Assembly (NCBI RefSeq): GCF_001425165.1
Contig: NZ_LMDU01000011.1
Location: 434,058 to 498,057, forward strand
Length of the DNA: 64,000 nucleotides
Direction: 5' to 3'
From: Pelomonas sp. Root405
GTDB taxonomy: Bacteria; Pseudomonadota; Gammaproteobacteria; Burkholderiales; Burkholderiaceae_C
The notes beneath the pieces are model-generated. The model saw nothing but the letters and a program-made list of their open reading frames with translations, was not told where the DNA came from and made no database searches. Numbering within the stretch: position 1 is the first letter of the stretch; each line of letters opens with the position of its first letter. Made by a program: the position numbers and the translations under genes. Of the stretch, positions 1 through 7,334 are shown piece after piece.

Positions 1-2520
1 GCTCAGGGCCGCTTGCAGTCGGTCGAGGAGTTCGGCGACATCATTGTGAAGAGCGGTGCTAACGGTGCCGTCACGCGGCTGCGTGACCTGGGCCGCCTGG
101 AACTCGGCGCGTCGGAATACGCGCTGCGCTCCCTGCTCGACAACAAGCCCGCCGTCGCGGTGCCGGTCTTCCAGGCCCCGGGCGGCAACGCGCTGGACAT
201 CTCCAAGAACGTGCGCGCCACGATGTCCGAGCTGAAGGCCGCGATGCCCGAGGGCGTGGACTACACCATCGTCTACGACCCGACACAGTTCGTGCGCGCG
301 TCCATCGAATCCGTCATCCACACGCTGCTCGAAGCCGTCGCGCTGGTGGTGCTGGTCGTCATCCTGTTCCTGCAGACCTGGCGCGCGTCCATCATCCCGC
401 TGCTGGCCGTGCCGGTGTCCATCGTCGGCACCTTTGCCGTCATGCACGGCTTCGGCTTCTCGATCAACGCGCTGAGCCTGTTCGGCCTGGTCCTGGCCAT
501 CGGCATCGTCGTCGACGACGCCATCGTGGTGGTGGAGAACGTGGAGCGCAACATCGCGTCGGGCCTGTCGCCCCGCGAAGCGACCTACCAGGCGATGCGC
601 GAGGTCTCCGGGCCCATCGTCGCCATCGCGCTGACGCTGATTGCGGTCTTCGTGCCGCTGGCCTTCATCACCGGCCTGACGGGCCAGTTCTACAAGCAGT
701 TCGCGCTCACCATCGCCATCTCGACGGTGATCTCGGCGATCAATTCGCTGACGTTGTCGCCCGCGCTCGCTGCCCTGCTGCTCAAGGGCCACGACGCGCC
801 CAAGGACGCGCTGACGCGCGGCATGGACAAGGTCTTCGGCCGCTTCTTCGCGGGCTTCAACCGCCTGTTCACCAGCAGCTCCGAGAAGTACGGTAGCGGC
901 GTGAAGACGCTGATGTCGCGCAAGGCGCTGATGATGGTCATCTACCTGGCCCTCGTCGCAGCCACGGCCGGCCTGTTCAAGGCCGTGCCCGGCGGCTTCG
1001 TGCCGGGGCAGGACAAGCAGTACCTGATCGGCTTCGCCCAGCTGCCCGACGGCGCCACGCTCGACCGCACCGAGGACGTCATCCGCCGCATGACCGACAT
1101 CACGCTGAAGACGCCGGGGGTCGAGCATGCGGTCGCCTTCCCGGGCCTGTCGATCAACGGCTTCACGAACAGCTCCAGCTCGGGCATCGTGTTTGCGACG
1201 CTCAAGCCGTTCAGCGAGCGCAAGACGAAGGACTTGTCGGCTGGCGCCATTGCCGGCTCGCTGAACGGGCAATACGGCGCCATCGAAGACGCCTTCATCG
1301 TCATGTTCCCGCCGCCGCCGGTGCAAGGCCTGGGCACGACGGGCGGCTTCAAGCTGCAGCTGCAGGACCGCGGCGGCGTGGGCTACGAGGTGATGGACCA
1401 GGCGGTCAAGGCCTTCATGGCCAAGGCCGGTACGACACCCGAACTGGCCGGCCTCTTCTCCAGCTACCAGGTCAACGTGCCGCAGCTGTTTGCCGACCTC
1501 GACCGCACCCGCGCCCGCCAGCTCGGCGTGGCCGTGACGGACGTGTTCGACACGATGCAGATCTACCTCGGCAGCCTGTACGTGAACGACTTCAACCAGT
1601 TCGGCCGCACCTATTCCGTTCGCGTGCAGGCCGACGCGCCCTACCGCGCCCGCGCCGAGGACATCGGCTCGCTGAAGGTGCGTTCGTCGTCGGGCGAGAT
1701 GGTGCCGCTGTCTGCCGTGATGAAGGTCAAGCCCAGCTTCGGCCCCGAGCGCGCGATGCGCTACAACGGCTTCCTGGCCGCCGACATCAACGGCGGCGCC
1801 GCGCCCGGCTTCTCGTCGGGCCAGGCGCAGGCCGCCGTGGAGCGCATTGCCGCCGAGACGCTGCCCCCGGGCGTCGGCTTCGAGTGGACCGACCTGACCT
1901 ACCAGGAAAAGATCGCCGGCAACTCGGGCGCCTGGGTCTTCCCGCTGGCCATCCTGCTGGTCTTCCTCGTACTCGCCGCGCAGTACGAAAGCCTGACGCT
2001 GCCCATCGCGATCCTGCTCATCGTACCGATGGGCCTGCTGGCGGCGATGACCGGCGTCTGGATGAGCAACGGCGACAACAACGTGTTCACGCAGATCGGG
2101 CTGATCGTGCTGGTCGGCCTGTCCGCCAAGAACGCCATCCTGATCGTCGAGTTCGCCCGCGAGCTGGAGTTTGCCGGCCGCACGCCGACGCAAGCAGCCC
2201 TGGAAGCCGCACGGCTGCGGCTGCGGCCCATCCTGATGACGTCGATGGCCTTCGTCATGGGCGTGCTGCCGCTGGTGCTGAGCACCGGTGCCGGCGCCGA
2301 GATGCGTCAGGCCATGGGCATCGCGGTGTTTGCCGGAATGATCGGCGTGACGCTGTTCGGCCTGTTCCTGACGCCGCTGTTCTACGTCATCGTGCGCCGC
2401 CTGACCGGCAACTCACCGCTGCGCCACCACGGCGGGCAAGTTGCTGCGCCGGCAGCACCCGAAGCTCCCCCGCAGCATGTCGCACCCATCGTCGACACCC
2501 TGCCGCAACGAGGCAAGTGA
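1..2520 (+). CDS. RND (HAE1/AcrB-like) efflux transporter permease, 5'-truncated
   Basis: This is the C-terminal 839 residues of an inner-membrane proton-driven drug efflux pump. It enters the window already in frame, so the true start lies upstream; an AcrB-type pump is about 1,040 aa, so roughly 200-230 N-terminal residues are missing. Visible hallmarks are LLDNKPAVAVPVFQAPGGNA of the porter domain, the transmembrane run with DDAIVVVENVERN (the TM4 acidic pair), and the late segment GDNNVFTQIGLIVLVGLSAKN that is diagnostic of HAE1 pumps. The C-terminus ends in a Pro/Ala-rich tail. The outer-membrane factor starts 6 bases after the stop, so the two form an efflux operon; the periplasmic adaptor presumably lies upstream of the window. 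Confidence 0.96.
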   Translation, partial: AQGRLQSVEEFGDIIVKSGANGAVTRLRDLGRLELGASEYALRSLLDNKPAVAVPVFQAPGGNALDISKNVRATMSELKAAMPEGVDYTIVYDPTQFVRASIESVIHTLLEAVALVVLVVILFLQTWRASIIPLLAVPVSIVGTFAVMHGFGFSINALSLFGLVLAIGIVVDDAIVVVENVERNIASGLSPREATYQAMREVSGPIVAIALTLIAVFVPLAFITGLTGQFYKQFALTIAISTVISAINSLTLSPALAALLLKGHDAPKDALTRGMDKVFGRFFAGFNRLFTSSSEKYGSGVKTLMSRKALMMVIYLALVAATAGLFKAVPGGFVPGQDKQYLIGFAQLPDGATLDRTEDVIRRMTDITLKTPGVEHAVAFPGLSINGFTNSSSSGIVFATLKPFSERKTKDLSAGAIAGSLNGQYGAIEDAFIVMFPPPPVQGLGTTGGFKLQLQDRGGVGYEVMDQAVKAFMAKAGTTPELAGLFSSYQVNVPQLFADLDRTRARQLGVAVTDVFDTMQIYLGSLYVNDFNQFGRTYSVRVQADAPYRARAEDIGSLKVRSSSGEMVPLSAVMKVKPSFGPERAMRYNGFLAADINGGAAPGFSSGQAQAAVERIAAETLPPGVGFEWTDLTYQEKIAGNSGAWVFPLAILLVFLVLAAQYESLTLPIAILLIVPMGLLAAMTGVWMSNGDNNVFTQIGLIVLVGLSAKNAILIVEFARELEFAGRTPTQAALEAARLRLRPILMTSMAFVMGVLPLVLSTGAGAEMRQAMGIAVFAGMIGVTLFGLFLTPLFYVIVRRLTGNSPLRHHGGQVAAPAAPEAPPQHVAPIVDTLPQRGK

Positions 2521-2525
2521 TCATC

Positions 2526-3893
2526 ATGAAACTGACCCTGACCCCACTCTTTGCAGCGCTGCTGCTGGCGGGCTGCGCCTCGGTCGGCCCGGTCGACCCG
2601 GCCCAGCTGCCACAGGCACCCGTCGCCTACAAAGCCACGGCCGCGAACGACGCACCTGCACTGACCACCAGTTGGTGGCAGCCCTTTTCCGACCCGGTGC
2701 TGGACGATCTTGTCGGCCGCGCGATGGCGGCCAACACGAGCGTGCAGGCCGCAGCCAACCGGCTGGCGCAGGCCCGTGCGGTGCTGAGCGGCGCCGAGGC
2801 ATCGCGGCTGCCACAGGTCGGCGTGGCCGCCGGTGCCGGCCGCGCCGCCGACCCGGGGGCGCGAGGCATCACGCAATACAACGCGGGCCTGAGCCTGGCC
2901 TACGAGCTGGACTTGGGTGGCCGCCTGCTGCATGAGCGCAACGCCTCTGCGCTGGACGTGCGAGCCCGCGAGCAATTGCTGGCCGACGCCCGTCTGCTGG
3001 TGCAGACCAACGTCGCCCGTGGCTACCTGGCGCTGCGTGCGCTGGACGTCGAGCGCGAGATCGTCCGAGGCACCGTCGCCGCCTACGGCGAGACCCTGGC
3101 GCTGACCGAGAAGCGGGCCCGTGCTGGCGACGTCGCCGACCTCGACGTGGCCCGCGTGCAGGCCGAGCTGGCCGCCAACGAGGCCGAAGCCCTGGCGCTG
3201 GAGCGGCGCCGTCTCGAACTGGAGACGGCGCTGGCCGTCCTGCTGGGCGAGCCGGCCTCCAATTTCCGCCTGGCACCGACCACATGGGCGACCGCTTTGC
3301 CCGCCGTGCCGGCGGGACTGCCGAGCGAGCTGTTGCAACGCCGCCCCGACCTCGCTGCAGCGCGCAGCCAGTTGCAGGCGGCGCAGGCCCGAGTCGGTAT
3401 CGCCCAGGCCGCGTGGTGGCCCAGCCTTGCGCTGACCGCTCAGGGCGGGGGCGTGTCGAGCGAGCTGTCCAACCTGCTCAAGAGCGGCGCCAGTACCTGG
3501 GGCATCGGCCTGCTGGCTGCCTTGCCGATCTTCGATGGCGGCCGCCGCGAGGCCGGCGTCGACGCCGCCAAGGCTCAGCTGGACGGCTCGGCGATTGCCT
3601 TTCGCGAGCAGTTTCTGCTGGCGCTGAAGGACGTGGAAGACCAGCTCGGCGCGCTGAGCTTGCTGCAGGCCCAGGGCGAGGCCAACTCACGCGCCGTCAA
3701 CGCCGCGAGCCAGGCGCTGCGCCTGTCAGACACGCGCTACCGCAACGGTCTCGTCAGCCAGCTCGAACTGCTCGACGCGCGCCGCAGCGAACTGGCCAAC
3801 AAGCGCGCCGCGCTGCAGGTGAGATCGGCCCAGTACCAGGCCACGGTGGGGCTGATCCGCGCCCTCGGCGGGGGCTGGTCTAACGGCGCTTGA
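2526..3893 (+). CDS. Outer-membrane efflux lipoprotein (NodT/OprM family)
   Basis: This is the TolC-like outer-membrane channel of the RND pump encoded just upstream. The ATG at 2526 was chosen because it opens a lipoprotein signal (MKLTLTPLFAALLLAGCASV, lipobox LAGC); the open frame continues far upstream but there it only shadows the permease. The 455-aa length is normal for the family. The two OEP repeats show as AQARAVLSGAEASRLPQVG in the first half and RRPDLAAARSQLQAAQARVG in the second, both typical of NodT-type factors. The 3' end overlaps the convergent GNAT gene by 14 bases. Confidence 0.95.
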   Translation: MKLTLTPLFAALLLAGCASVGPVDPAQLPQAPVAYKATAANDAPALTTSWWQPFSDPVLDDLVGRAMAANTSVQAAANRLAQARAVLSGAEASRLPQVGVAAGAGRAADPGARGITQYNAGLSLAYELDLGGRLLHERNASALDVRAREQLLADARLLVQTNVARGYLALRALDVEREIVRGTVAAYGETLALTEKRARAGDVADLDVARVQAELAANEAEALALERRRLELETALAVLLGEPASNFRLAPTTWATALPAVPAGLPSELLQRRPDLAAARSQLQAAQARVGIAQAAWWPSLALTAQGGGVSSELSNLLKSGASTWGIGLLAALPIFDGGRREAGVDAAKAQLDGSAIAFREQFLLALKDVEDQLGALSLLQAQGEANSRAVNAASQALRLSDTRYRNGLVSQLELLDARRSELANKRAALQVRSAQYQATVGLIRALGGGWSNGA

Positions 3894-4548
3894 TCAAGGC
3901 GACATTCACCGCGGTGCGCACGACGAAGCCGAGGCTTTCGTAGAGCTTGACGGCGGCGGTGTTCGTCGCCCAGGCATGCAGGAACGGCTGTTCGCCGCGG
4001 CGCTGAATCTCGGCCGTTACCGCGGCCGACAAGCGTCGCGCCAGGCCCCGACCGCGGTAGTCGGGGTGCGTGCAGACGCCGCTGACCTCGACATGGCCAG
4101 GCCAGCGCATGCGCTCGCCGGCCATCGCCACCAGCCGGCCATCGACGCGCAGGCCGATGAAACGGCCCATCGTGTGCGTTCGGGCGAGGAAGGGCCCCGG
4201 CTCGGTCAGCGTCGCCAGCGCCAGCATGTCGGCCGCATCGGCGTCACCCAGCACCCGCAGACCTTCATCGGGTTCCAGCCGACGCGTCGCCAGCATCTGC
4301 ACGCCCGGCGCCTCCTTGACGGCTTCGAGGGCGGGCGGCACGACAATGCGCGGCACCTGCAGCAGATAGACGAAGTCGTCACCGGGCTGGAGCAGTTTGG
4401 TCAGTGCATCGAGGCTGTCCGCGGCCTCGTCGGGCGTGGCTGCAAAGCGATTGATGTCCGCCTTGAAGCGCCGCGCACGTTCGTCGCCCAGGCCCCAGTG
4501 CGGCTGCTGTTGAAGGGTGGCCCAGACGGGTCGGTCGAGTTCGCTCAT
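3880..4548 (-). CDS. GNAT family N-acetyltransferase (FR47-like)
   Basis: This is a 222-aa acyl-CoA-dependent N-acetyltransferase. The C-terminal half carries the GNAT acetyl-CoA site (VSGVCTHPDYRGRGLARRL, i.e. V..V.t.P.yRGrGla), followed by the HAWATNTAAVKLYESLGF motif that closes the fold. The N-terminal 100 residues are less conserved. It overlaps the upstream MarR gene by 4 bases (ATGA), so the two are co-transcribed and probably translationally coupled. A MarR-GNAT pair usually means small-molecule sensing with a detoxifying acetyltransferase; the substrate cannot be told from sequence. Confidence 0.9.
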   Translation of the reverse strand: MSELDRPVWATLQQQPHWGLGDERARRFKADINRFAATPDEAADSLDALTKLLQPGDDFVYLLQVPRIVVPPALEAVKEAPGVQMLATRRLEPDEGLRVLGDADAADMLALATLTEPGPFLARTHTMGRFIGLRVDGRLVAMAGERMRWPGHVEVSGVCTHPDYRGRGLARRLSAAVTAEIQRRGEQPFLHAWATNTAAVKLYESLGFVVRTAVNVALIKRR

Positions 4549-5021
4549 GCCCGCACCCGTTGCAGCAGCGGCGCTTCGATCAGTGCGTTCTCCAGCCCGG
4601 CCAGCTGGGTGAGCAGGTCGCCGCTCAGCCCCGCGCAGGCCTGGGCGACGGCCACCTCGATGGCCGGCCAGGCTTCGCGCTGCGCACGCTCCACGAGGCC
4701 CCGGCCCTTGAGGCTGAGCGCGATGCGACGCACACGGCGGTCATCCTCGGACGTCTGGGAGCCGATCAGGCCGTCGTCCTCCAGCCCGCGCAGCGAGCGC
4801 GTGATGACGGGTTGGCTGACGCCCACCGCCTGGCTCAACTCGCCGACGCTCAAGGGGCCGAGGCGATCCAGCGCCGCCAGCAGCGGAAAGTAGGCAGCCG
4901 GCTGCTCGAAGCCATGCGCCGCGAGCACCGACTGGGTCTGTGCCTGCAGCGCCTCACCGATGCGCCTGAGCCGCGTGCCCAGGCTCAGGTGGCCCAATTC
5001 CTTGACGACATCTTCGATCAC
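4545..5021 (-). CDS. MarR family transcriptional regulator
   Basis: This is a 158-aa dimeric winged-helix regulator. The recognition helix region reads LSVGELSQAVGVSQPVITRSL and the wing follows as DDRRVRRIALSLKGRGL, the classic MarR DxR...LT..G pattern. It is the first gene of a two-gene operon with the GNAT gene. A perfect 18-bp palindrome lies 22 bases before its start codon and is the likely operator for autorepression. The RND operon converges from the other side, so direct control of the pump by this protein is not evident from layout. Confidence 0.92.
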   Translation of the reverse strand: MIEDVVKELGHLSLGTRLRRIGEALQAQTQSVLAAHGFEQPAAYFPLLAALDRLGPLSVGELSQAVGVSQPVITRSLRGLEDDGLIGSQTSEDDRRVRRIALSLKGRGLVERAQREAWPAIEVAVAQACAGLSGDLLTQLAGLENALIEAPLLQRVRA

Positions 5022-5042
5022 GCCCGCTCCAGCCAGCCGATA

Positions 5043-5060
5043 TGCATAGCATGCTATGCA
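5043..5060. promoter_or_regulatory. Perfect 18-bp palindrome, probable MarR operator
   Basis: TGCATAGCA is followed directly by its exact reverse complement TGCTATGCA. The site sits 22 bases upstream of the MarR start codon, where a self-repressing MarR dimer would bind. MarR operators are typically 16-20 bp palindromes with TGC/GCA-type half-sites. Assignment to this regulator is by position. Confidence 0.7.
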
Positions 5061-5105
5061 ATGGCACGCAGGTCGTCAATGCAGGGGTCGAATTGCTGGG
5101 GGTCA

Positions 5106-5127
5106 TGCCGCGCTATCGAGCGCGGCA
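5106..5127. terminator. Hairpin without T-tract, between MarR leader and small Cys-rich gene
   Basis: TGCCGCGCT and AGCGCGGCA form a perfect 9-bp stem around ATCG. It lies 12 bases beyond the stop of the small minus-strand gene at 5139-5342 and before the MarR palindrome. There is no T run on either strand, so it may only stabilise a 3' end or assist Rho-dependent termination. Confidence 0.35.
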
Positions 5128-5138
5128 GCTCTGCGCGG

Positions 5139-5342
5139 CTACGGCAGCGTCTTGCAGTTGGGCTTGCAGACCACCTCGTTGCGACCGAGCAGCCGGATGG
5201 ACTGCAGGCTGGCCGGCGCGCGGTGCTTGCCGCATTTGAAGCAGGAGCGGGTGTGGCCGCTGCCGAGGAAGGGCGAACCGCCGATTTTCGACTGGTAGCG
5301 CAAGCCATCCTGGCGGACCGCGGTGACGGTGTCTTTGCTCAT
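5139..5342 (-). CDS. Small Cys-rich (zinc-ribbon-like) protein, paralog 1
   Basis: This 67-aa protein of unknown function has the pattern DGLRYQSKIGGSPF, then CFKCGKHR and a final VCKPNC pair. The four cysteines spaced C-x2-C...C-x3-C suggest a small zinc ribbon. The start is the ATG at 5342, preceded by a GAAG Shine-Dalgarno-like stretch. A clear paralog lies at 6165-6401 on the same strand, with tdk between them on the other strand. Shared positions include DGLRY.SK..GSPF, SCF.CGKHR and LLG....VC.P.CK. It could bind zinc and nucleic acid or a protein partner; no function is assigned. Confidence 0.72.
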   Translation of the reverse strand: MSKDTVTAVRQDGLRYQSKIGGSPFLGSGHTRSCFKCGKHRAPASLQSIRLLGRNEVVCKPNCKTLP

Positions 5343-5408
5343 TCTTCAGACAGGTCAAGACGAAAGGTGAATTGACGCACGAGGAAGATGACAAATCCAT
5401 CTCGCAAG

Positions 5409-5446
5409 CCCCCGGTTATCGGCCCAAACGGCCAATAACCGCGGGG
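5409..5446. promoter_or_regulatory. Long GC-rich inverted repeat in the leader of tdk
   Basis: GGTTATCGGCC (5414-5424) pairs with GGCCAATAACC (5430-5440) across a CAAAC loop with one mismatch. Outside it, CCCC can pair with GGGG after a two-base bulge, and TTT follows. It lies between divergent genes: 63 bases upstream of the tdk start and 66 bases upstream of the small Cys-rich gene. It could be an attenuator or mRNA-stability hairpin in the tdk leader, or an operator; sequence alone does not decide. Confidence 0.4.
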
Positions 5447-5510
5447 TTTCCCTGCCCCGATCTGCGGGGTCGGGCAGCGAGGACAATGCGTCCCCGCTCC
5501 CAAACACCTC

Positions 5511-6080
5511 ATGGCCAAGCTCTTTTTCCGTTATGCGGCGATGAACGCCGGCAAGTCCACCGCCCTGCTGCAGGTGGCGCACAACTACGAGGAACGCGGC
5601 CACCGCGTGCGCATCTTCACGGCGCGCCTGGATGACCGCTATGGCCGCGGCTTCGTCACGTCGCGCCTCGGGCCGCAGCGCGAGGCCGAGCAGTTCGATG
5701 CCAGCACCGACTTCCTGGCGTTGATCGGCCAAGGGGAAGCCGGCCCGGGTATCGCCTGCATCCTCATCGACGAGGCGCAGTTCCTGACCAAGCACCAGGT
5801 GCAGCAGTTGCACGAGATGGCCCACCTGCGCAATCTGCCGGCCATTTGCTATGGACTGCGCACCGACTTCCAGGGCGAACTCTTCCCGGGCTCGGCCACG
5901 CTGCTGGCGCTGGCCGACGAGATGGACGAGATGAAGACGATTTGCGACTGCGGCCGCAAGGCGACCATGAACATGCGTGTCGATGCCGCCAACCGCAAGG
6001 TCACCGAGGGCGCGCAGGTTGAGATCGGCGGCAATGCGCGCTACCGCTCCGTCTGCGGCCGCTGCTTCCGGCAGGGATAG
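5511..6080 (+). CDS. tdk: Thymidine kinase
   Basis: This enzyme phosphorylates thymidine to dTMP with ATP in the cytosolic pyrimidine salvage pathway. At 189 aa it is a normal type II (tetrameric) TK. The P-loop is the family's MNAGKST form (residues 11-17). DEAQF is the Walker B/catalytic region, YGLRTDF follows, and the zinc-binding lasso domain is marked by ICDCGRKA and the C-terminal CGRC pair. It is flanked on both sides by paralogous small Cys-rich genes on the opposite strand, an unusual arrangement, and ends at a strong hairpin. Confidence 0.97.
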   Translation: MAKLFFRYAAMNAGKSTALLQVAHNYEERGHRVRIFTARLDDRYGRGFVTSRLGPQREAEQFDASTDFLALIGQGEAGPGIACILIDEAQFLTKHQVQQLHEMAHLRNLPAICYGLRTDFQGELFPGSATLLALADEMDEMKTICDCGRKATMNMRVDAANRKVTEGAQVEIGGNARYRSVCGRCFRQG

Positions 6081-6084
6081 AAAA

Positions 6085-6111
6085 GCAAAAGCGGCCTATG
6101 GCCGCCTTTGC
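6085..6111. terminator. Bidirectional intrinsic terminator between tdk and the second Cys-rich gene
   Basis: GCAAAAGCGGCC and GGCCGCCTTTGC form a 12-bp stem with one mismatch around a TAT loop, 4 bases after the tdk stop. Read on the minus strand the stem is followed by TTTT-containing sequence, so it can also end the convergent gene at 6165-6401. Confidence 0.75.
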
Positions 6112-6164
6112 TCAGTGCATGTCGCCTCGGAGGTCAGCCCGCCTATCGGTGGGGCCGGGGCGAC

Positions 6165-6401
6165 TTATTTGGCCGCGATCTGCGCGTCCAGCTCCTTGCA
6201 GGACGGCGAGCACACGGGCTGCGACTTGCCCAAAAGCTTCTTGGACTTGAGCATCGCGCGCGGGCGGTGCTTGCCGCAAAGGAAGCAAGACATCGTTGCT
6301 GCGCCGAAAGAGGAGGTCGCCGCGAAGGGCGAGCCCGGGGCTTTGGAGCGGTAGCGCAGACCATCCGCTTCGATGGTGGTCTTGGTGGTTTCTTTGGCCA
6401 C
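6165..6401 (-). CDS. Small Cys-rich (zinc-ribbon-like) protein, paralog 2
   Basis: This 78-aa protein is homologous to the one at 5139-5342. It shares DGLRYRSKAPGSPF, SCFLCGKHRPRAML, KKLLGKS and VCSPSCKEL. The open frame runs further upstream, but the GTG at 6401 has an AGGA Shine-Dalgarno 6 bases before it and gives the same N-terminal layout as the paralog, so it is chosen as the start. The C-x2-C and C-x3-C pairs are retained, supporting a zinc site. The function is unknown. Confidence 0.72.
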   Translation of the reverse strand: MAKETTKTTIEADGLRYRSKAPGSPFAATSSFGAATMSCFLCGKHRPRAMLKSKKLLGKSQPVCSPSCKELDAQIAAK

Positions 6402-6495
6402 GCTGGTCCTGTCGAAGAGTGTTGTGAAGGGGTGGCGCCGGGCGGCGCAGACCCTGTATTTTCCACCATATGGCCAAAGCCCCGGCCTAGGGCTT

Positions 6496-7257
6496 TCAAC
6501 ACCCCTTGAATTTCGCCGTTTTCTTGCTCGCCCAGGCAGCTTGGCCCTCGACCAGATCGTCAGAATCGCGCGCCCGTCGGATGTCCGCCGCCAGGCCAAT
6601 CGCGTCGAGCCGCCCAGCGGCTATGGCGTTGAGGTGCTGCTTCATCGGCAGCAGCGCCAACGGCGCCATGGCCAGCAGTTCGGCCGTCAGCGCCGCCACC
6701 GCTTCATCCAGCGAGCCGACGTCGGACAGCAACTGGTCCAGGTAGCCACAGCCCAGCAGTGCCGGCGCATCCAGCGTGCGCCCGGCCAGCAGCACCTGCT
6801 TGGCGTTCGCCAGGCCCAAGCGGTTGACGAAGCGGGCCAGGCCGCCCGCATAGAAATGCAGGCCGATGCGCGCTGCGGGCACGAACATCTCGACGGCCGG
6901 TGCGCCCAGCCGGAAGTCGCAGGCCAGCGCAAGGTCGGCCGCGCCGCCGTAGACGCCGCCGTGCAGCCGGGCAATCGTGATCGGCCGCGCCGCCTCCAGC
7001 GCATCGGCCAGCTCCCCGAAGCGCGCACCCGCGTCGACAGCGCCCAGCGCGGCGAGGTCGAAACCGCTGCAGAAATGCCGGCCCTCGCCGAGCAGCACGA
7101 GCACGCGCACGGTCTCGTCGGCATTGACCGACTCGACCATGCCGCCAAGCGTGACGAGGTCGTCGACGGTCAGGCGGTTGGCCTGGCGCGGCCGCCGCAG
7201 CGTGATGCGAGCGACGCCGGCATCGATCTCCAGCAATGGCGCCTGGCCGCTGCTCAC
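6496..7257 (-). CDS. Enoyl-CoA hydratase/isomerase family protein
   Basis: This is a 253-aa crotonase-fold protein. It has VLLGEGRHFCSGFDLAAL (oxyanion-hole segment) and HGGVYGGAADLALACDFRLG (second oxyanion-hole loop). The second catalytic Glu of true hydratases is not obvious: the usual PE.GL region reads FVPAARIGL, so hydratase activity is uncertain and isomerase, hydrolase or another acyl-CoA reaction is possible. The chosen start is the GTG at 7257, because upstream in-frame sequence up to 7338 is a repeat found at other gene junctions. The GTG overlaps the stop of a mini-ORF in that repeat (GTGA), so translation may be coupled to the gene upstream. Confidence 0.88.
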   Translation of the reverse strand: MSSGQAPLLEIDAGVARITLRRPRQANRLTVDDLVTLGGMVESVNADETVRVLVLLGEGRHFCSGFDLAALGAVDAGARFGELADALEAARPITIARLHGGVYGGAADLALACDFRLGAPAVEMFVPAARIGLHFYAGGLARFVNRLGLANAKQVLLAGRTLDAPALLGCGYLDQLLSDVGSLDEAVAALTAELLAMAPLALLPMKQHLNAIAAGRLDAIGLAADIRRARDSDDLVEGQAAWASKKTAKFKGC

Positions 7258-7334
7258 TGCTGCACCCTCCGGCCTGCGGCCTGTCCCGCCGAGCGGGAGC
7301 GCGCTTGCTTGGGGCGGGCGGGCGCGGCGCTCAT
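7254..7334 (-). repeat. Junction repeat copy A (mini-ORF form)
   Basis: This 81-base element sits exactly between the stop of the 7331-8980 gene and the GTG of the enoyl-CoA hydratase-like gene. It opens with ATG overlapping the upstream TGA (ATGA), encodes 26 residues and closes with TGA overlapping the downstream GTG. It is homologous to the two units at 35373-35528 but lacks one base relative to them. That puts the conserved PQAS.LPLGGT reading in the hydratase frame rather than in the ATG frame. Confidence 0.7.

Noticed and set aside
2382-3338. 318-codon minus-strand frame under the outer-membrane factor gene
   Set aside because: It is antisense shadow; the translation is Gln/Arg/Gly-rich and lacks any domain.
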